Below, piece after piece: positions 19,761 to 32,810 of a DNA stretch of 64,000 nucleotides. The DNA is from Siphonodentalium dalli. Lineage: Eukaryota > Mollusca > Scaphopoda > Gadilida > Siphonodentaliidae. The position numbers and the translations under genes are program-made. The stretch covers positions 147,874,864 through 147,938,863 of the forward strand of contig CP136064.1 of the NCBI GenBank assembly GCA_032622095.1, given 5' to 3'. Positions within the stretch are counted from its first letter, which is position 1. The number at the start of each line of letters is the position of its first letter. The notes under the pieces are model-generated. The model worked only from the letters and a program-made list of their open reading frames with translations. It ran no database searches and was not told the origin of the DNA.

Positions 19761-20639
19761 AATAGGATACCCATTATTCTTTCGCTAGAATGATTGACAA
19801 AAGATTAATTGTCCTGAATGAATTTTAATCAAAACAGATGATTTAAACATTAAACCAATCCAAATACATGTATATATATATGATACATAGCATTAAGAAC
19901 ATAACATTCTTTCAACGCATTTAAAATAGTCCGAGAATTGTTTTCCTTTGAGGACAATACATGTATGTGACCACTACTCATAATGTATATAGTGTCTGAA
20001 TATAGTCCCCAAATGTCTCACTACCAACACCAGAAACAGGAATATCCACTTTTGTGAGTACCAAATTCACATATTTTGGGGATAGAGGATCCACATGTAG
20101 TTACTGGGGACATTGATGAAGTCGCACACATATATCCGCCATGCTATCACACAGTAACGTCCAGATCCACAGAATAATACCGACACAACCCATGCACTTT
20201 TTTTATATATCTGCTTTGATTGAATAAACACTGTTTCCGATAGAGGTAGAATTTTAGCTAAACGGTCGTAATAGTTCCTGCTTCCAGTGTATCCAGTATA
20301 TGCATTATCCACATGTACAGCTTTTGGCATTTGATGATTTATTGATTTATTGCATAAGTCACATAACAGTGAAACAAGCAAAACGTATATACACCATATA
20401 CACAACTTTCAGCGTGTGAGGTTATACCTTTCATCCAACCATGCATTACAGCTTGATTTTTCTGTAAAATGTGAATCTCCGATCACTTCCGAAGCATGCA
20501 TATGAGCGCTGTCACGACGCGTTTGATTTTGCACCGTTCAGAAGATTCCTGTCGATAGTTTTTCATATTCTTTCTGGTTCGATCGAATATATGTCTGAAA
20601 AAGAGATTAAATAATTGTTAATACAATTGAAATAAGCTG
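19761..20639. other. No gene seen
   Basis: AT-rich sequence. The longest open frame (20067-20405, minus) has no recognisable features. Confidence 0.45.
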
Positions 20640-20703
20640 TATATGCCCACATGCGGGCAGAGAGATAAGAAATTACCGAACACAGCCCTTTATCAGAAGG
20701 GGA

Positions 20704-22110
20704 GTGGTTCTATCAGGTTCGGGGCCCTCCATGGACTCTGAAGAAGGTAAAGAAAAAAGAAGTGAGGTAGGCCTCAAAAAGACGAGGAAACCTGTAAATA
20801 CGTTAATTGCACCAAATGCACCAACACATTTGCACAGTGTGGAGGGACTACACATTTTATCCCTAAATGCAGATAGTCTGTCAAACAAAATGAATGAGCT
20901 CAGACACTTGGTTGAAGAAGAGAAGTATGACATAATATTCATCACAGAGGTTAAGCCGAAGAAAAGCAAGGACATCCTACCCGCGTTATATACCTTAGAC
21001 GGTTACATCATGATCCACAAGAACTTAACCAGTAACAAAGGAAGAGGAGTCTTGATGTATGTGAAGGCGAATATCTCTGCAGAAGAACAAATTATAAACG
21101 AAGAACTGAGTGAAGCTGCATGGATAACAGTTAAACTGGAAAAAAGGGACAAAATGCTGATAGGAGTTGTATATAGAAGCCCTAACACAAGTACAGAAGA
21201 AAATGATGACAAAATAAACAAAACAATAAAGGAAATATGCAGAAATCGGGATTATTCACACATTCTACTCATGGGAGATTTTAACCATCCATCCATTGAT
21301 TGGAAAGCACAGACAGCTACAAACAAGAAAGGAGAAGTTTTCATCAATACTATAACTGAAAGCTTCTTAACGCAACACATTCTAGAGCCAACAAGAGGAA
21401 GGTTAGGACAGAGGGCAAATACACTAGATCTGGTACTGACAAATGAAGAAAATATGATTACCAACATAATGATTTGCAGCCCACTGGGAAAGAGTGACCA
21501 CTCCATGATTGACTTCAACTTCAAGTGCTACACACCAATAAATAATTTAAAGAAAAAAGTCTACTCGGCTGGAAACTACGCACAGATGAAGAAAGATCTT
21601 GACATGGACTGGAGCAAATTTCTAGAGGACTGCAAAGATGATATAAACAAACAGTGGAAGCGCTTCTGTCTAGTACTGGAAGACACAGTTGAAAAAAATA
21701 TACCAGAGAGAACAAAGTCAACAAAATCTAAAAACAGAATGCCACTTGACATAAAAACCAGGGAGCTTGTGAAGAAGAAGCATAGAATGTGGACAAGATA
21801 CATGGAATCTAGAACAGAAGAGAATTATAAAAAGTATACTCGCCTGAGAAATCAAGTAAGGACAGCAACAAGACAGAAACAGATAGTGCACGAGAAAGAC
21901 ATTGCCGACAAGGCGAAAACTAACCCTAAAATAATCTGGGACTACATTGCGAGACGCTCAAAAACAAGAAATGGTGTCCCAAACTTGGAGAAGAAAGATG
22001 GAACAACAACAACAACAGATGCAGAGAAAGCGGATGTACTTGCAGAATTCTTTTCTAGCGTCTTCACAATGAGCCACAAGGAAAGATTCCACGAATTGAA
22101 GACCTGGTAA
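20704..22110 (+). CDS. LINE endonuclease (N-terminal half)
   Basis: A 468-codon frame. Residues 1-45 are a charged leader. From about residue 48 the endonuclease/exonuclease/phosphatase fold begins (LHILSLNADSLSNKMNEL). It continues with FITEVKPKK (catalytic Glu), GVVYRSPNTS, LLMGDFNHPSIDW (the GDFN metal/active site) and finally GKSDHSMI with the conserved Asp-His. The frame then enters the linker before the RT and terminates TAA at 22108. There the reading frame would otherwise have continued, one base shifted, through GKIPRIEDL into the RT. The enzyme nicks target DNA to prime reverse transcription. All catalytic motifs are present, so this copy is recent. Confidence 0.88.
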   Translation: MVLSGSGPSMDSEEGKEKRSEVGLKKTRKPVNTLIAPNAPTHLHSVEGLHILSLNADSLSNKMNELRHLVEEEKYDIIFITEVKPKKSKDILPALYTLDGYIMIHKNLTSNKGRGVLMYVKANISAEEQIINEELSEAAWITVKLEKRDKMLIGVVYRSPNTSTEENDDKINKTIKEICRNRDYSHILLMGDFNHPSIDWKAQTATNKKGEVFINTITESFLTQHILEPTRGRLGQRANTLDLVLTNEENMITNIMICSPLGKSDHSMIDFNFKCYTPINNLKKKVYSAGNYAQMKKDLDMDWSKFLEDCKDDINKQWKRFCLVLEDTVEKNIPERTKSTKSKNRMPLDIKTRELVKKKHRMWTRYMESRTEENYKKYTRLRNQVRTATRQKQIVHEKDIADKAKTNPKIIWDYIARRSKTRNGVPNLEKKDGTTTTTDAEKADVLAEFFSSVFTMSHKERFHELKTW

Positions 22111-23801
22111 TAGAACATGAACTAGAGGATCTAGAAGTATTAGCAGAAGGAATTCAGATCAGACTATTGAAGCTAAATCAAAACAAATCTCTGGGACCAG
22201 ATGGGATACATCCAAGAATATTGAAAGAATTATCGCAAGAATTAAGCAAGCCATTAGCAATAATCTATAATAACAGCCTCAGACTAGGACAGTTACCAAA
22301 CGAATGGAAGGATGCAAATATATCAGCAATATATAAGAAAGGTGGAGCCACTAAAGCTAACAACTATTGTCCAATCAGCCTTACGAGCGTAGTCTGCAAA
22401 GTACTAGAATCAGTCATAAGAGACAGGATCATGGACCATATGAGAAACAATAAACTATTCAGCAAAAATCAATTCGGATACATAAAAGGGCGCTCAACGA
22501 CATTACAGTTATTAAATACACTTGAAGGATGGACAAAGTCTATAGAAAATAATCAAGCAACACATGTAATATACATGGACTTCATGAAGGCGTTTGACTC
22601 TGTGCCACATCGTAGACTGATAGGAAAAACAGAAGCATATGGAATCAAAGGCAACATATTAGGGTGGATTAAGGATTTTCTGAGTGGAAGAACACAAAGG
22701 GCAGTTGTAAATGGGGAGAAATCAAAATTCTACGATGTCATCAGTGGGATTCCTCAGGGAAGCGTACTTGGACCCCTACTATTTGTCATCTATATAAATG
22801 ACTTGCCAAGATCAACAAAATCTGATGTCATGATGTACGCTGACGATACCAAAGTATTCAGAGAGATAACAACACCAGACGACATGGAAACTCTACAACA
22901 AGATCTTAATGAACTACAAAAATGGTCTGATAAATGGCTTCTTCGTTTCCATCCTGAGAAATGTGTAATGATGAACATTGGAAAAGAAGGATATACTCCA
23001 AATTATACTTTGAAGGGAGTTGATGGAACAACCTATACAATGAAGCAGGTCGACAGCGAGAAGGACATAGGCATCACCACAGATAAAAACTTAAATTTTG
23101 AACAACATATAAATGAAAAAGCACAGAGCGCTCAATCAGTGATGGGGATGATTAGAAGATCGTTTACACATCTAGATGAAGAAATGATGACGAAACTGTA
23201 TAAAGGGTTGGTTCGACCAAGATTAGAGTATTCACAGCCAGCATGGAAACCATATTTGATCAAACACATCACCCAACTTGAGAAAGTCCAACGCAGAGCA
23301 ACAAAACTAGTTCCTACTTTAAAACATTTACCATATGAAGACAGACTTGAAAAACTAAAGATTCCCACCCTGCAATATAGACGACATAGAGGAGATATGA
23401 TAGAATGCTACAAAATTTTCAATACATATGACCCGGAAGTAGCAAATATACTGACACGGAACTCCGAATCCAAAACCAGAGGCCACAACTTCAAGCTGTT
23501 TTTAGAAGGGGCAACCAGAGACACAAGAAAACACACTTTTAGTCAGAGAGTTGTGGAGCCCTGGAACCAATTAGCAGAAGAGGTAGTCAACGCCGACAGT
23601 TTAAACCAATTCAAAAATCGACTAGATGAGTATTGGATGGAACAAGAGGTGAGACTTGATTTCAAAGCAAAATTGGGTTTGACAAGTTCACAGACGAGTC
23701 GGGCGTTAGATAGACTTAACAACATAGGGCCTGAATTTGGTGAATTCGGAGAGCCAGACACAGAAGACGTGGACATAGCGGCAGAAGCCAGCGTCCACTA
23801 A
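22086..23801 (+). CDS. LINE reverse transcriptase (C-terminal half)
   Basis: The frame is open from about 22086, before the first internal ATG (22167). RT motifs are NKSLGPDGIHPRILKEL, IYKKGGATKANNYCPISL (C in place of the usual R of YRPISL), FGYIKGRSTTLQLL, VIYMDFMKAFDSVPHRRL, SGIPQGSVLGPLLFVIYIND and the catalytic MMYADDTKVF near residue 226 from the ATG. The thumb and C-terminal region contains DIGITTDKNLNFEQHI, YKGLVRPRLEYSQPAW and VQRRATKLVP, typical of CR1-like elements. The acidic tail ends EASVH at 23799. No RNase H or zinc knuckle is visible. Apart from the single upstream frameshift the protein is complete. Confidence 0.92.
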   Translation: MPRIEDLVIEHELEDLEVLAEGIQIRLLKLNQNKSLGPDGIHPRILKELSQELSKPLAIIYNNSLRLGQLPNEWKDANISAIYKKGGATKANNYCPISLTSVVCKVLESVIRDRIMDHMRNNKLFSKNQFGYIKGRSTTLQLLNTLEGWTKSIENNQATHVIYMDFMKAFDSVPHRRLIGKTEAYGIKGNILGWIKDFLSGRTQRAVVNGEKSKFYDVISGIPQGSVLGPLLFVIYINDLPRSTKSDVMMYADDTKVFREITTPDDMETLQQDLNELQKWSDKWLLRFHPEKCVMMNIGKEGYTPNYTLKGVDGTTYTMKQVDSEKDIGITTDKNLNFEQHINEKAQSAQSVMGMIRRSFTHLDEEMMTKLYKGLVRPRLEYSQPAWKPYLIKHITQLEKVQRRATKLVPTLKHLPYEDRLEKLKIPTLQYRRHRGDMIECYKIFNTYDPEVANILTRNSESKTRGHNFKLFLEGATRDTRKHTFSQRVVEPWNQLAEEVVNADSLNQFKNRLDEYWMEQEVRLDFKAKLGLTSSQTSRALDRLNNIGPEFGEFGEPDTEDVDIAAEASVH

Positions 23802-23911
23802 CAGCATAAGGTATCATAAGGTATTTATAGTATTTGTGGACAATAAAACGTGTATCCTCAAATAAAGGCGCCGATGACGATCTATATATATATGCCTTTA
23901 ATATAATTCAT

Positions 23912-24234
23912 TAATTTACCATAATATATAAAGAACATGTATATATCGATACGCGGTTAATTGAACGTATAAATGAGTATAGCAACTGTAAAATTATAAA
24001 ATGATGAAATAAAATTGATATACTTTGATAACAACAAAACTTAACTCATATATGTTTATTCATCTGGCAGGACTGCAGTGATCAATTCCATTTTAACAAA
24101 GTCCGTCTTTCTATAGCCACTGTGTGGTCATGGCATGTTATATAGCGATAACACTCCACATCTGGTAACAAGAAAACCATAGTCAGAAATGGTAACGCCA
24201 CCAAGATCGTATTATTAGCCATAAATATAAATCA
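23912..24234. other. No gene seen
   Basis: AT-rich sequence with no recognised content. Confidence 0.45.
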
Positions 24235-25552
24235 TAATATAAAATATATTGGTTACATGAATGGACCGCCTCAGAATTCCGTTAAGATAAGTAATTCTTC
24301 AAATTATTACAATGAACTACGGCTTATAAATTACTGCAGGTTTCTCATTAATTCGCCACACCAGAATGCTTCTAAATGCGGATCAAAGCTAAGAGTGCGT
24401 GGCACAGCCATTGTTCATAGACATTTTACAGATAGCGAGAATGATGCATGCTGGGAACGAAAGCATCCACAGCAAAGCCATGTGCTTACGGAGGCATGCG
24501 TTTATTATAGGGGATTTATGGTGGGCCTATAAAACTAATTATAACTTTGTTATCTGTCATAGTTTATGCGTGAAATTTTAAACATATATACCTGGACATC
24601 TACCCCTTCCAGAATGTTGAAAAACATTTTCAGTTGCTCATCGTATTTTTATAGACGAAATAGTCCGAAATTCCAGAAAATTGCGCTAACTGCTCAATGT
24701 TTTAATGTGTTACAAAACGTCTGATAAAAATAGTTCTATCGGGAATATTCACACCATTTTTTTTCAGAGAACATAGTGTAAATATAGTCCTATCGGGATA
24801 TCGTAAAGGAGATTAATTAAACCCCTCAGACTGCCGAAACTGACGACATTAAATTCGCTTTTTCGTGTCCCACGGAAATGAAACTTGTCTGTCCATTGAT
24901 CACGTTATTTATTTGACATAGTATTTTTTTCTTCTGTTGTATTTGAACACTTGTTGCACGCGCAGGCTGCACGATCATAATAACTTCAACCGATAAGCGC
25001 CGACTGATACCCGCGCAACAGTTTGTCTCAAATAAATTGTTACCAAAACGCAGGTTTATGGCCGCGGACATAAGCCGATTAAGTGTAATGTAATTTATCC
25101 ATGAACTTGACTGAAAAATTGTGATTCTATCACCATTAGCCACGAAAATGGGACCTCTAAACAGGCAAGTTTGATTTTCGGGGGACACGAACAAGCGAAT
25201 TTATTGTCGGCAGTTTCGGCAGTCTGAGGGTTAATTAATCCCGAATTAAACGGAACTACTTTACGATAGTCCGATAGGACTATGTTTACTCTATGCATGT
25301 TCTCTGAAAAAATAGTGTGAATATTCCAGATAGAACTCTTTTTATCAGACGTTGTGTAACACCTTAAAACATTGAGCAGTTATAGCGCAAACCGAAATGT
25401 GTTGTCTTGCAAGATATCCCACCGCTTTAGCTAAATTTACCTTCCTACAATATCCATAAAGAGGATCATATATTATATACCCACGGTTTTAATTATAGAA
25501 TATAAAATATATTGGTTTCGCGAATGACCAACTCAGAATTCCGTTAAAATAA
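24235..25552. repeat. Direct repeats flanking an inverted-repeat block
   Basis: The segment 24235-24290 (ATATAAAATATATTGGTT to GAATTCCGTTAA) recurs at 25496-25552 with a few differences. The two copies bracket the inverted repeat at 24678-25393, as expected if a region was duplicated around a palindromic element. Confidence 0.65.
24678..25393. repeat. Inverted repeat with about 190-bp arms
   Basis: The arms 24678-24873 and 25180-25393 pair imperfectly (TTGCGCTAACTGCTC with GAGCAGTTATAGCGC, CAGACTGCCGAAACTG with CAGTTTCGGCAGTCTG). They enclose about 300 bp of unique sequence. It is probably an old terminal-inverted-repeat element; clear target duplications were not seen. Confidence 0.75.
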
Positions 25553-26993
25553 CAATAACAACCAGCACCTATAACGAACCGTTTTACTGGACTTGGCCTA
25601 CTGGTCGCGTAGTTCCGACTTTTAAATAAACGGAATTTCCAACTCTATAAATAAAAGCCCCACAATGCATTCGCCCTGTCCACCACGCAATATCAAAATC
25701 TCAGCAGCTAGATACACCACAGGTGGCGTAATAAATGCTCTTTATTATTTCCATATCAGGAATACAGTAACAAACAAGACAGCAGTAAAATAAATGGGGA
25801 CAAAAAGTTAGTGTAATCATGTATGAAATTTCCAACTATTAAAATTCTTTATAACAGTTGTGACTCCCACCCCCTCAAAATACCTCCATCATTCGATCCC
25901 CGTCCCCATCATAATGGAGACAATAATTACTAGTTGGGATACCAGGCAATGGTAACCATGTATTTTAACCTTTATGTTGTAGTGTAATAATGTATGAAAT
26001 TTCCAACTACATGTGCATTAACTTTTTTTTACAAAAGTTGTGAATCATACACACTCAAAATCTAACTTCCACCCCCACCCCACTACACTGTCCCTTCCAC
26101 TTAAAAACATTCTGGAGATCAAGTTGGCCACAGGTGTTCAGTTATTATACCCCACGTGTCTTGGACTGTTGCCAAATTCACAGTGCTCCATTAGAGGGCC
26201 TGCTTGGACTGTTGCCAAATTCACAATGTTAACTGCAGAGAGGTTGTATGTTATTGGAGACGTTCTAATATGACAATAGGCTGGCCTAATTAACGAACCA
26301 TGCACAGCTAAATACACACAAGCAACTTTTAATCTTCAAATAGATACAATTGTCGGCCTCCAAAATTCAATATACTTTCTTATATACAAACAAACATTGA
26401 ACTCATACCATTGTTTCACTTAACCAAAATAGCGAATTTCCCCAAAAGAACGCATATAGACTGCGCATGCGCAATTATATTAAAATACCCACAATACACT
26501 TCACGAGGCTCTCAATGGGTTATAATATTTGTTTTCCAAATTTGTTTTATCTTCAACTAAAAACAAATAGTCTATCGAAATAACTTTCAAATTAATATTA
26601 CACGTTTCTATAAATAAGCAAATTAGTATATATAAACAAAGCGTATTTCATTAATATTTGACTACAAAAAATACTCGGAACACAACTGTAAATAAACTAA
26701 CTTGAGACTCTCAGTCACTCACACCGTCACAGTCTCAGTCTCACTATCGAGCTGACACTCAGAACAGCATCCGAAGCCGGAAATTTGGAAATTCGCCATT
26801 TTTCTTCAAACAATTTTATTCTTTACAAAATACAAATTATCGGGTTAACATAAAACCATTCAAAAATTGAAACAAACGTAAATAATAAATAAATTAAACC
26901 ATAAACTCTTACCATAATTACAGAAAATAAAAGATGGCCGTTACTACAAAAAAAACAGACATGCGCACTCCAATTAAAATTACCCATAATTCA
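25553..26993. other. Non-coding, small duplications
   Basis: AGTGTAATNATGTATGAAATTT and the sequence after it occur at 25806-25870 and 25975-26050. A 47-bp segment (CTTGGACTGTTGCCAAATTC) is tandemly repeated at about 26160-26225. A TGCGCATGCGCA word lies at 26463. No gene was recognised. Confidence 0.5.
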
Positions 26994-27512
26994 GTTCACT
27001 ACACCAGGGGCTCCCAACAGGTTATACAATATTTTCAGGCTATCAGATTATTTATATTTTCGACTTTAAGTTTACAATTTGAGCATGTCCTCACTCTATC
27101 GATACGATTTATCATAAACATATTATACACCAGTGGCGTTAACTTTACAACTTCGGCATCTACGTGATTATATCGGTACGATTCAGTAAGGTACAAACAA
27201 TCTCCATAAAATACCCACAATTCAGTTCACTACATGCAGGGGCTCCCAATAGGTTATTCCCATTTATTATGGGCTCCCAATAGGTTATACAATATTTTCA
27301 GGCTATCAGATTATTTATATTTTCAACAACATATTATTACACCGGTGACTTTAAGTTTACAATTTGAGCCTGTCCTGACTCTATCGATAGGATTTATCAT
27401 ATTTTCATAAACGTATTATACACCGCTGGCGTTAACTTTACAATTTCGGCATCTACGTGATTATATCGGTACGATTGAGTAAGGTACAAACAATCTCCAA
27501 GAATACATTCGC
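26994..27512. repeat. Tandem duplication of about 275 bp
   Basis: 26994-27208 recurs at 27270-27512 (CAGGCTATCAGATTATTTAT, then GCATCTACGTGATTATATCG), with an insertion of about 20 bp in the second copy. Short open frames in both copies are by-products. Confidence 0.75.
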
Positions 27513-27736
27513 CCTGTACTCCAAATGCTAGAAACACCACACTAGGTGGCGTAATAATATACAGCCCCATCCTTAGCTGTCTGGGTATATGATATAATGT
27601 ATTCGCTGCTGGTGCCATTAGCAACATCTTCTATGACCTTGGAAGTCAAATTTAATTGATGTAGGGCATTGGCCGGGATAATTTCTATGTATACAGTCTA
27701 ACGCCTTGTCCATCTTAAATTTCATCCAGTGAAACA

Positions 27737-27919
27737 TAACGCCTGCGTTATATATCTTAATATATAAATGCGAATGTCTGTGTATGTGTGTTCCCTATAC
27801 ACTTTGTGGTTTCTCGACCGATCGCCTCGAAATTTGGTATCTAGGCGTAACTTGACCATGGGCTGGGTACTGTTTGCGCCAGACGTCGAATTTTCATGTT
27901 ACGGGATCATTTTAATCCG
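27737..27919 (+). mobile_element. Left part of a Helentron-like repeat
   Basis: TATATCTTAATATATAAATG through GATCATTTTAATCCG matches the start of the uninterrupted copy at 54517-55140. The match stops at the TA where the 21-kb element begins and resumes at 49206. Starting in this AT-rich word and ending with an xCCGGGTC hairpin near CTAGTATATA is characteristic of Helentron/Helitron2-type elements. Confidence 0.7.
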
Positions 27920-27944
27920 TACCCAGATAGCATCCCTACGTTGA

Positions 27945-30700
27945 TCCAACGTAAAATCAACCGTTGGCTCAACGTTGATTCAACGTTGAAATAACGTTGA
28001 GATAACGTTGGCGATTGGTCCAGTTTGCTCGTGGACGTGAACGTAGAATCAACGGTTGAGTCAACGTTGAATCAACGTTGGAAAACTAACGTTGAATTTT
28101 GGGACGTTGTATCAACGTTGAATCAACGTTGGAAAAATATTGGAAACCTAACGTTGAATTTTTGGACGTTCGCTCAACGTTGAATCGATGTTGGGATAAT
28201 GTTGGAAACCTAACGTTGAATTTTGGGACGTTAACTCAACGTTGAATCAACGTTGAAATAACGTTGGAATCCTAACGTTGATTTTTTTTTATGTTCGCTC
28301 AATGTTGAATCAACATTGGGATAACGTTGCAAAGCTGACATTGACATTGGGATAATGTTGGAAATCTAACATTGAATTTTTGGGACATTCGATCAACGTT
28401 GAATCAACGTTGAATTAACGTTGGAAACCTAACGTTTAATTTCTGGACGTTATTTTAACGTTGAATCAACGTTGGGATAACGTTTGAAAGCTAACGTTGA
28501 ATTTCGGGACGTTATCTTAACGTTGAATCTACGTTGATATAACGTTGGAAACCTAACGTTGAATTTCTGGATGTTATTTTAACGTTGAATCAACGTTGAA
28601 ATAACGTTAGAAATCTAACGGTTTAATTTTGGACGTTCATTCTACGTTGAATCAATGTTGAAATAACGTTGGAAACCTAACGTTGAATTTCTGGATGTTA
28701 TTTTAACGTTGAATCAACGTTGAAATAACGTTAGAAATCTAACGGTTTAATTTTTGGACGTTCATTCTACGTTGAATCTACGTTGATATAACGTTGGAAA
28801 CCTAACGTTGAATTTCTGGATGTTATTTTAACGTTGAATCAACGTTGAAATAACGTTAGAAATCTAACGATTTAATTTTGGACGTTCATTCTACGTTGAA
28901 TCAATGTTGAAATAACGTTGGAAACCTAACGTTGAATTTCTAGATGTTATTTTAACGTTGAATCAATGTTGAAATAACGTTAGAAATCTAACGGTTTAAT
29001 TTTTGGACGTTCATTCTACGTTGAATCAATGTTGAAATAATGTTGGAAACCTAACGTTGAATTTCTGGATGTTATTTTAACGTTGAATCAATGTTGAAAT
29101 AACGTTAGAAATCTAACGGTTTAATTTTTGGACGTTCATTCTACGTTGAATCTACATTGATATAACGTTGGAAACCTAACGTTGAATTTCTGGATGTTAT
29201 TTTAACGTTGAATCAACGTTGAAATAACGTTAGAAATCTAACGGTTTAATTTTGGACGTTCATTCTACGTTGAATCAATGTTGAAATAACGTTGGAAACC
29301 TAACGTTGAATTTCTGGATGTTATTTTAACGTTGAAATAACGTTAGAAATCTAACGGTTTAATTTTTGGACGTTCATTCTACGTTGAATCTACGTTGATA
29401 TAACGTTGGAAACCTAACGTTGAATTTCTGGATGTTATTTTAACGTTGAATCAACGTTGAAATAACGTTAGAAATCTAACGGTTTAATTTTGGACGTTCA
29501 TTCTACATTGAATCAATGTTGAAATAACGTTGGAAACCTAACGTTGAATTTCTAGATGTTATTTTAACGTTGAATCAACGTTGAAATAACGTTAGAAATC
29601 TAACGGTTTAATTTTTGGACGTTCATTCTACGTTGAATCAATGTTGAAATAACGTTGGAAACCTAACGTTGAATTTCGGGACGTTATCTTAACGTTGAAT
29701 TAATGTTGAATACCTAACGCTGAATTTTAATACGTTGAATCTACGTTGAAATAACGTTGGAAACCTAACGTTCACTTTTGTAATGTTTGATCAACATTGA
29801 ATCAACGTTACAATAACGTTAGAAACCTAGAAATTTTTGGACTTTCGTTCAACATTGAATCAATGTTGAAATAACGTTATTTTAACGTTGAATCTACGTT
29901 GAATTAATGTTGGAAACCTAACGCTGAATTTTTATATACGTTGAATCTACGTTGAAATAACGTTGGAAACCCAACGTTGAATTTCTGGACATTATTTTAA
30001 CGTTGAATCAACATTGGGATAACGTTTGAAAGCTTACGTTACTTTTGTGATGTTCGATCAATGTTGAATCAATGTTGAAATAACGTTAGAAATCTAACAG
30101 TTTTTTTTTTTGGACGTTCCTTCAACGTTGAATCAATGTTGAAATAAAGTTGAAAATCGTAATGTTGAATTTATCTCAACGTTGAATCAATGTTGGAAAC
30201 CTAACGCTGAATTTTGATACATTGATTCTACGTTGAAATAATGTTGGAAACCTAACGCTGAATTTTGATACATTGATTCTACGTTGAAATAATGTTGGAA
30301 ACCTAACGTTGAATTTCTGGACGTTATCTTTACATTGAATCAACATTTAATTAATGTTGGAAACCTAACGCTGAATTTTGAAACGTTGAATCTACATTGA
30401 AATAACGTTGGAAACCTAACATTGAATTTCGGGATATTCACTCAAGGTCGAAATAATGTTGGAAATCTTAACGGTTGAATTTTTGAAACGTTGAATTTTC
30501 GGGACGTTGAATTAATGTTGAAATAATGTTGGAAACCTTTGAATTTCAGGACGTTATCTTAAATAGAATCAACATAAAAATAACGTTGGAAACCAAACCT
30601 TTAATTTTGTGACATTATCTTAACGTTGAACTTTGGATCCCTATGTTGGTCCAACATAAAGTCAACCGTTGGCTCAACGTTGATTCACTGTTTGCAATGT
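27945..30700. repeat. Left CAACGTTG satellite array
   Basis: About 2.75 kb of AACGTTGAATCAACGTTG-type words. In the middle a higher-order unit of roughly 115-120 bp recurs (…GGAAACCTAACGTTGAATTTC…TTTTAACGTTGAAT…AGAAATCTAACGG…GGACGTTCATTCTACG…), with neighbouring units nearly identical. AACGTT is self-complementary. No open frame survives. The subterminal ATCCCTA(C/T)GTTG(A/G)TCCAAC block reappears at about 30647, closing the array. Confidence 0.9.
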
Positions 30701-31336
30701 GGACGTAAACGTAGAACATGGAAAACTAACAATAAAAACTTAATATTACATTTTGGAGTTTATGTTTAGCATCATCCAGGATTCTAAGAATTAAGATACG
30801 GTTATGGTATGGGAGACTTGCATATATAAGAGAATGCATTGGCACAGAGTGTTTGCAAGATTTCAGAAAGCTCCAGTCATGAAAGGGTTAACATTGAATC
30901 AACATAGCATTAAATTTTCAGACGTTCGGTCAATGTTGAATCAATGTTGGAATAATGTCTTAAACCCATTGTAGAATTTTGGAATGTTCAATCAGCATTG
31001 GAATACAAAATGTAAAACTTTTGGAGTAACTTTTAGGGATGTTTAGATAATAGTATCATACTGCATACATGTGCATGTATATTATAAAGCAGAAACTAGA
31101 CTTACAGTAACACTTCAAAGATTCATTGATAGGGAAGTTCAGCTAATAAGTTCAACAAAGAGCCAAATTTACCGGATTCAATATCACCAACAAATGAATA
31201 AATGGAAATCAAGTAATTAACTACTCATTAGCGAGTTTGTAGTTTTCAGAGGGTTAATAAGTCATATAAAAGTTTAGGCATCAATTGAAAGTTTAGTCAC
31301 ATTCCAAGGATGAAAATAGGTCAATAAATACATTAA
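30701..31336. other. Non-coding; partial MITE end
   Basis: Contains the right end of a TTAA-type element (AGCTCCAGTCATGAAAGGGTTAA ending near 30891) preceded by GCATATATAAGAGAATGCA. This word string also appears near 31520, 34250, 39020 and 39380. No gene. Confidence 0.5.
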
Positions 31337-31589
31337 CCATTTCATGACAGGAGCTGCGCTGCTGCAGCATTATCAATATACGAGTACCCAATAGGAACTT
31401 GAAGCATTGCATGTACATGTATAATGTATTTATAAGAGAACGCACTGGCTTACAAGGTCAAGGTAAATATTGTAAGGTCAATGGATTCTCTTATATATGA
31501 GAGACTCCCTATGGGAGACTCACATTTATAAGAGAATGCATTGGCACAGGGTTGTCGCAAAATTTCAGGAAGCTCCAGTCATGGAAGGG
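31337..31589. mobile_element. 253-bp TTAA-flanked MITE
   Basis: TTAA at 31333-31336 and 31590-31593. The ends CCATTTCATGACAGGAGC and CCCTTCCATGACTGGAGC (right, reverse complement) match imperfectly. A TTAA target plus CCC-start termini suggests a piggyBac-like origin. Confidence 0.65.
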
Positions 31590-31593
31590 TTAA

Positions 31594-32660
<1,067 letters not shown>

Positions 32661-32717
32661 CCTGGAATATAAACAGAACAATAAATTGAAAGGTGTTTTG
32701 GACTTGGACGGTGCATG

Positions 32718-32810
32718 GACCATGTCTTCTCGGTCCACAAGCAGCTTGTGATATCAGTTGCATCAACCCAACTGATATCCCAAGCTGTTGTGGACCGAGA
32801 AGACATGGTC
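32718..32810. other. Long hairpin, about 42-bp arms and 8-base loop
   Basis: GACCATGTCTTCTCGGTCCA in the left arm pairs with TGGACCGAGAAGACATGGTC in the right. Pairing continues with a few mismatches through AAGC/GCTT and GATATCAGTTG/CAACTGATATC. The arms are separated by only eight bases. Size and near-perfect pairing fit a microRNA-like precursor or a young palindromic insertion. Transcription is not shown. Confidence 0.8.

Larger units (their letters stand above)
20640..23911 (+). mobile_element. Nearly intact LINE of the CR1/jockey-like group
   Basis: Two long frames in different phases encode endonuclease and reverse transcriptase, followed by a short 3' UTR with two AATAAA signals (about 23844 and 23861) and an AT-rich end. 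Only one frameshift near 22085 separates the halves. The outer limits are approximate because no target duplication was identified. Confidence 0.85.
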
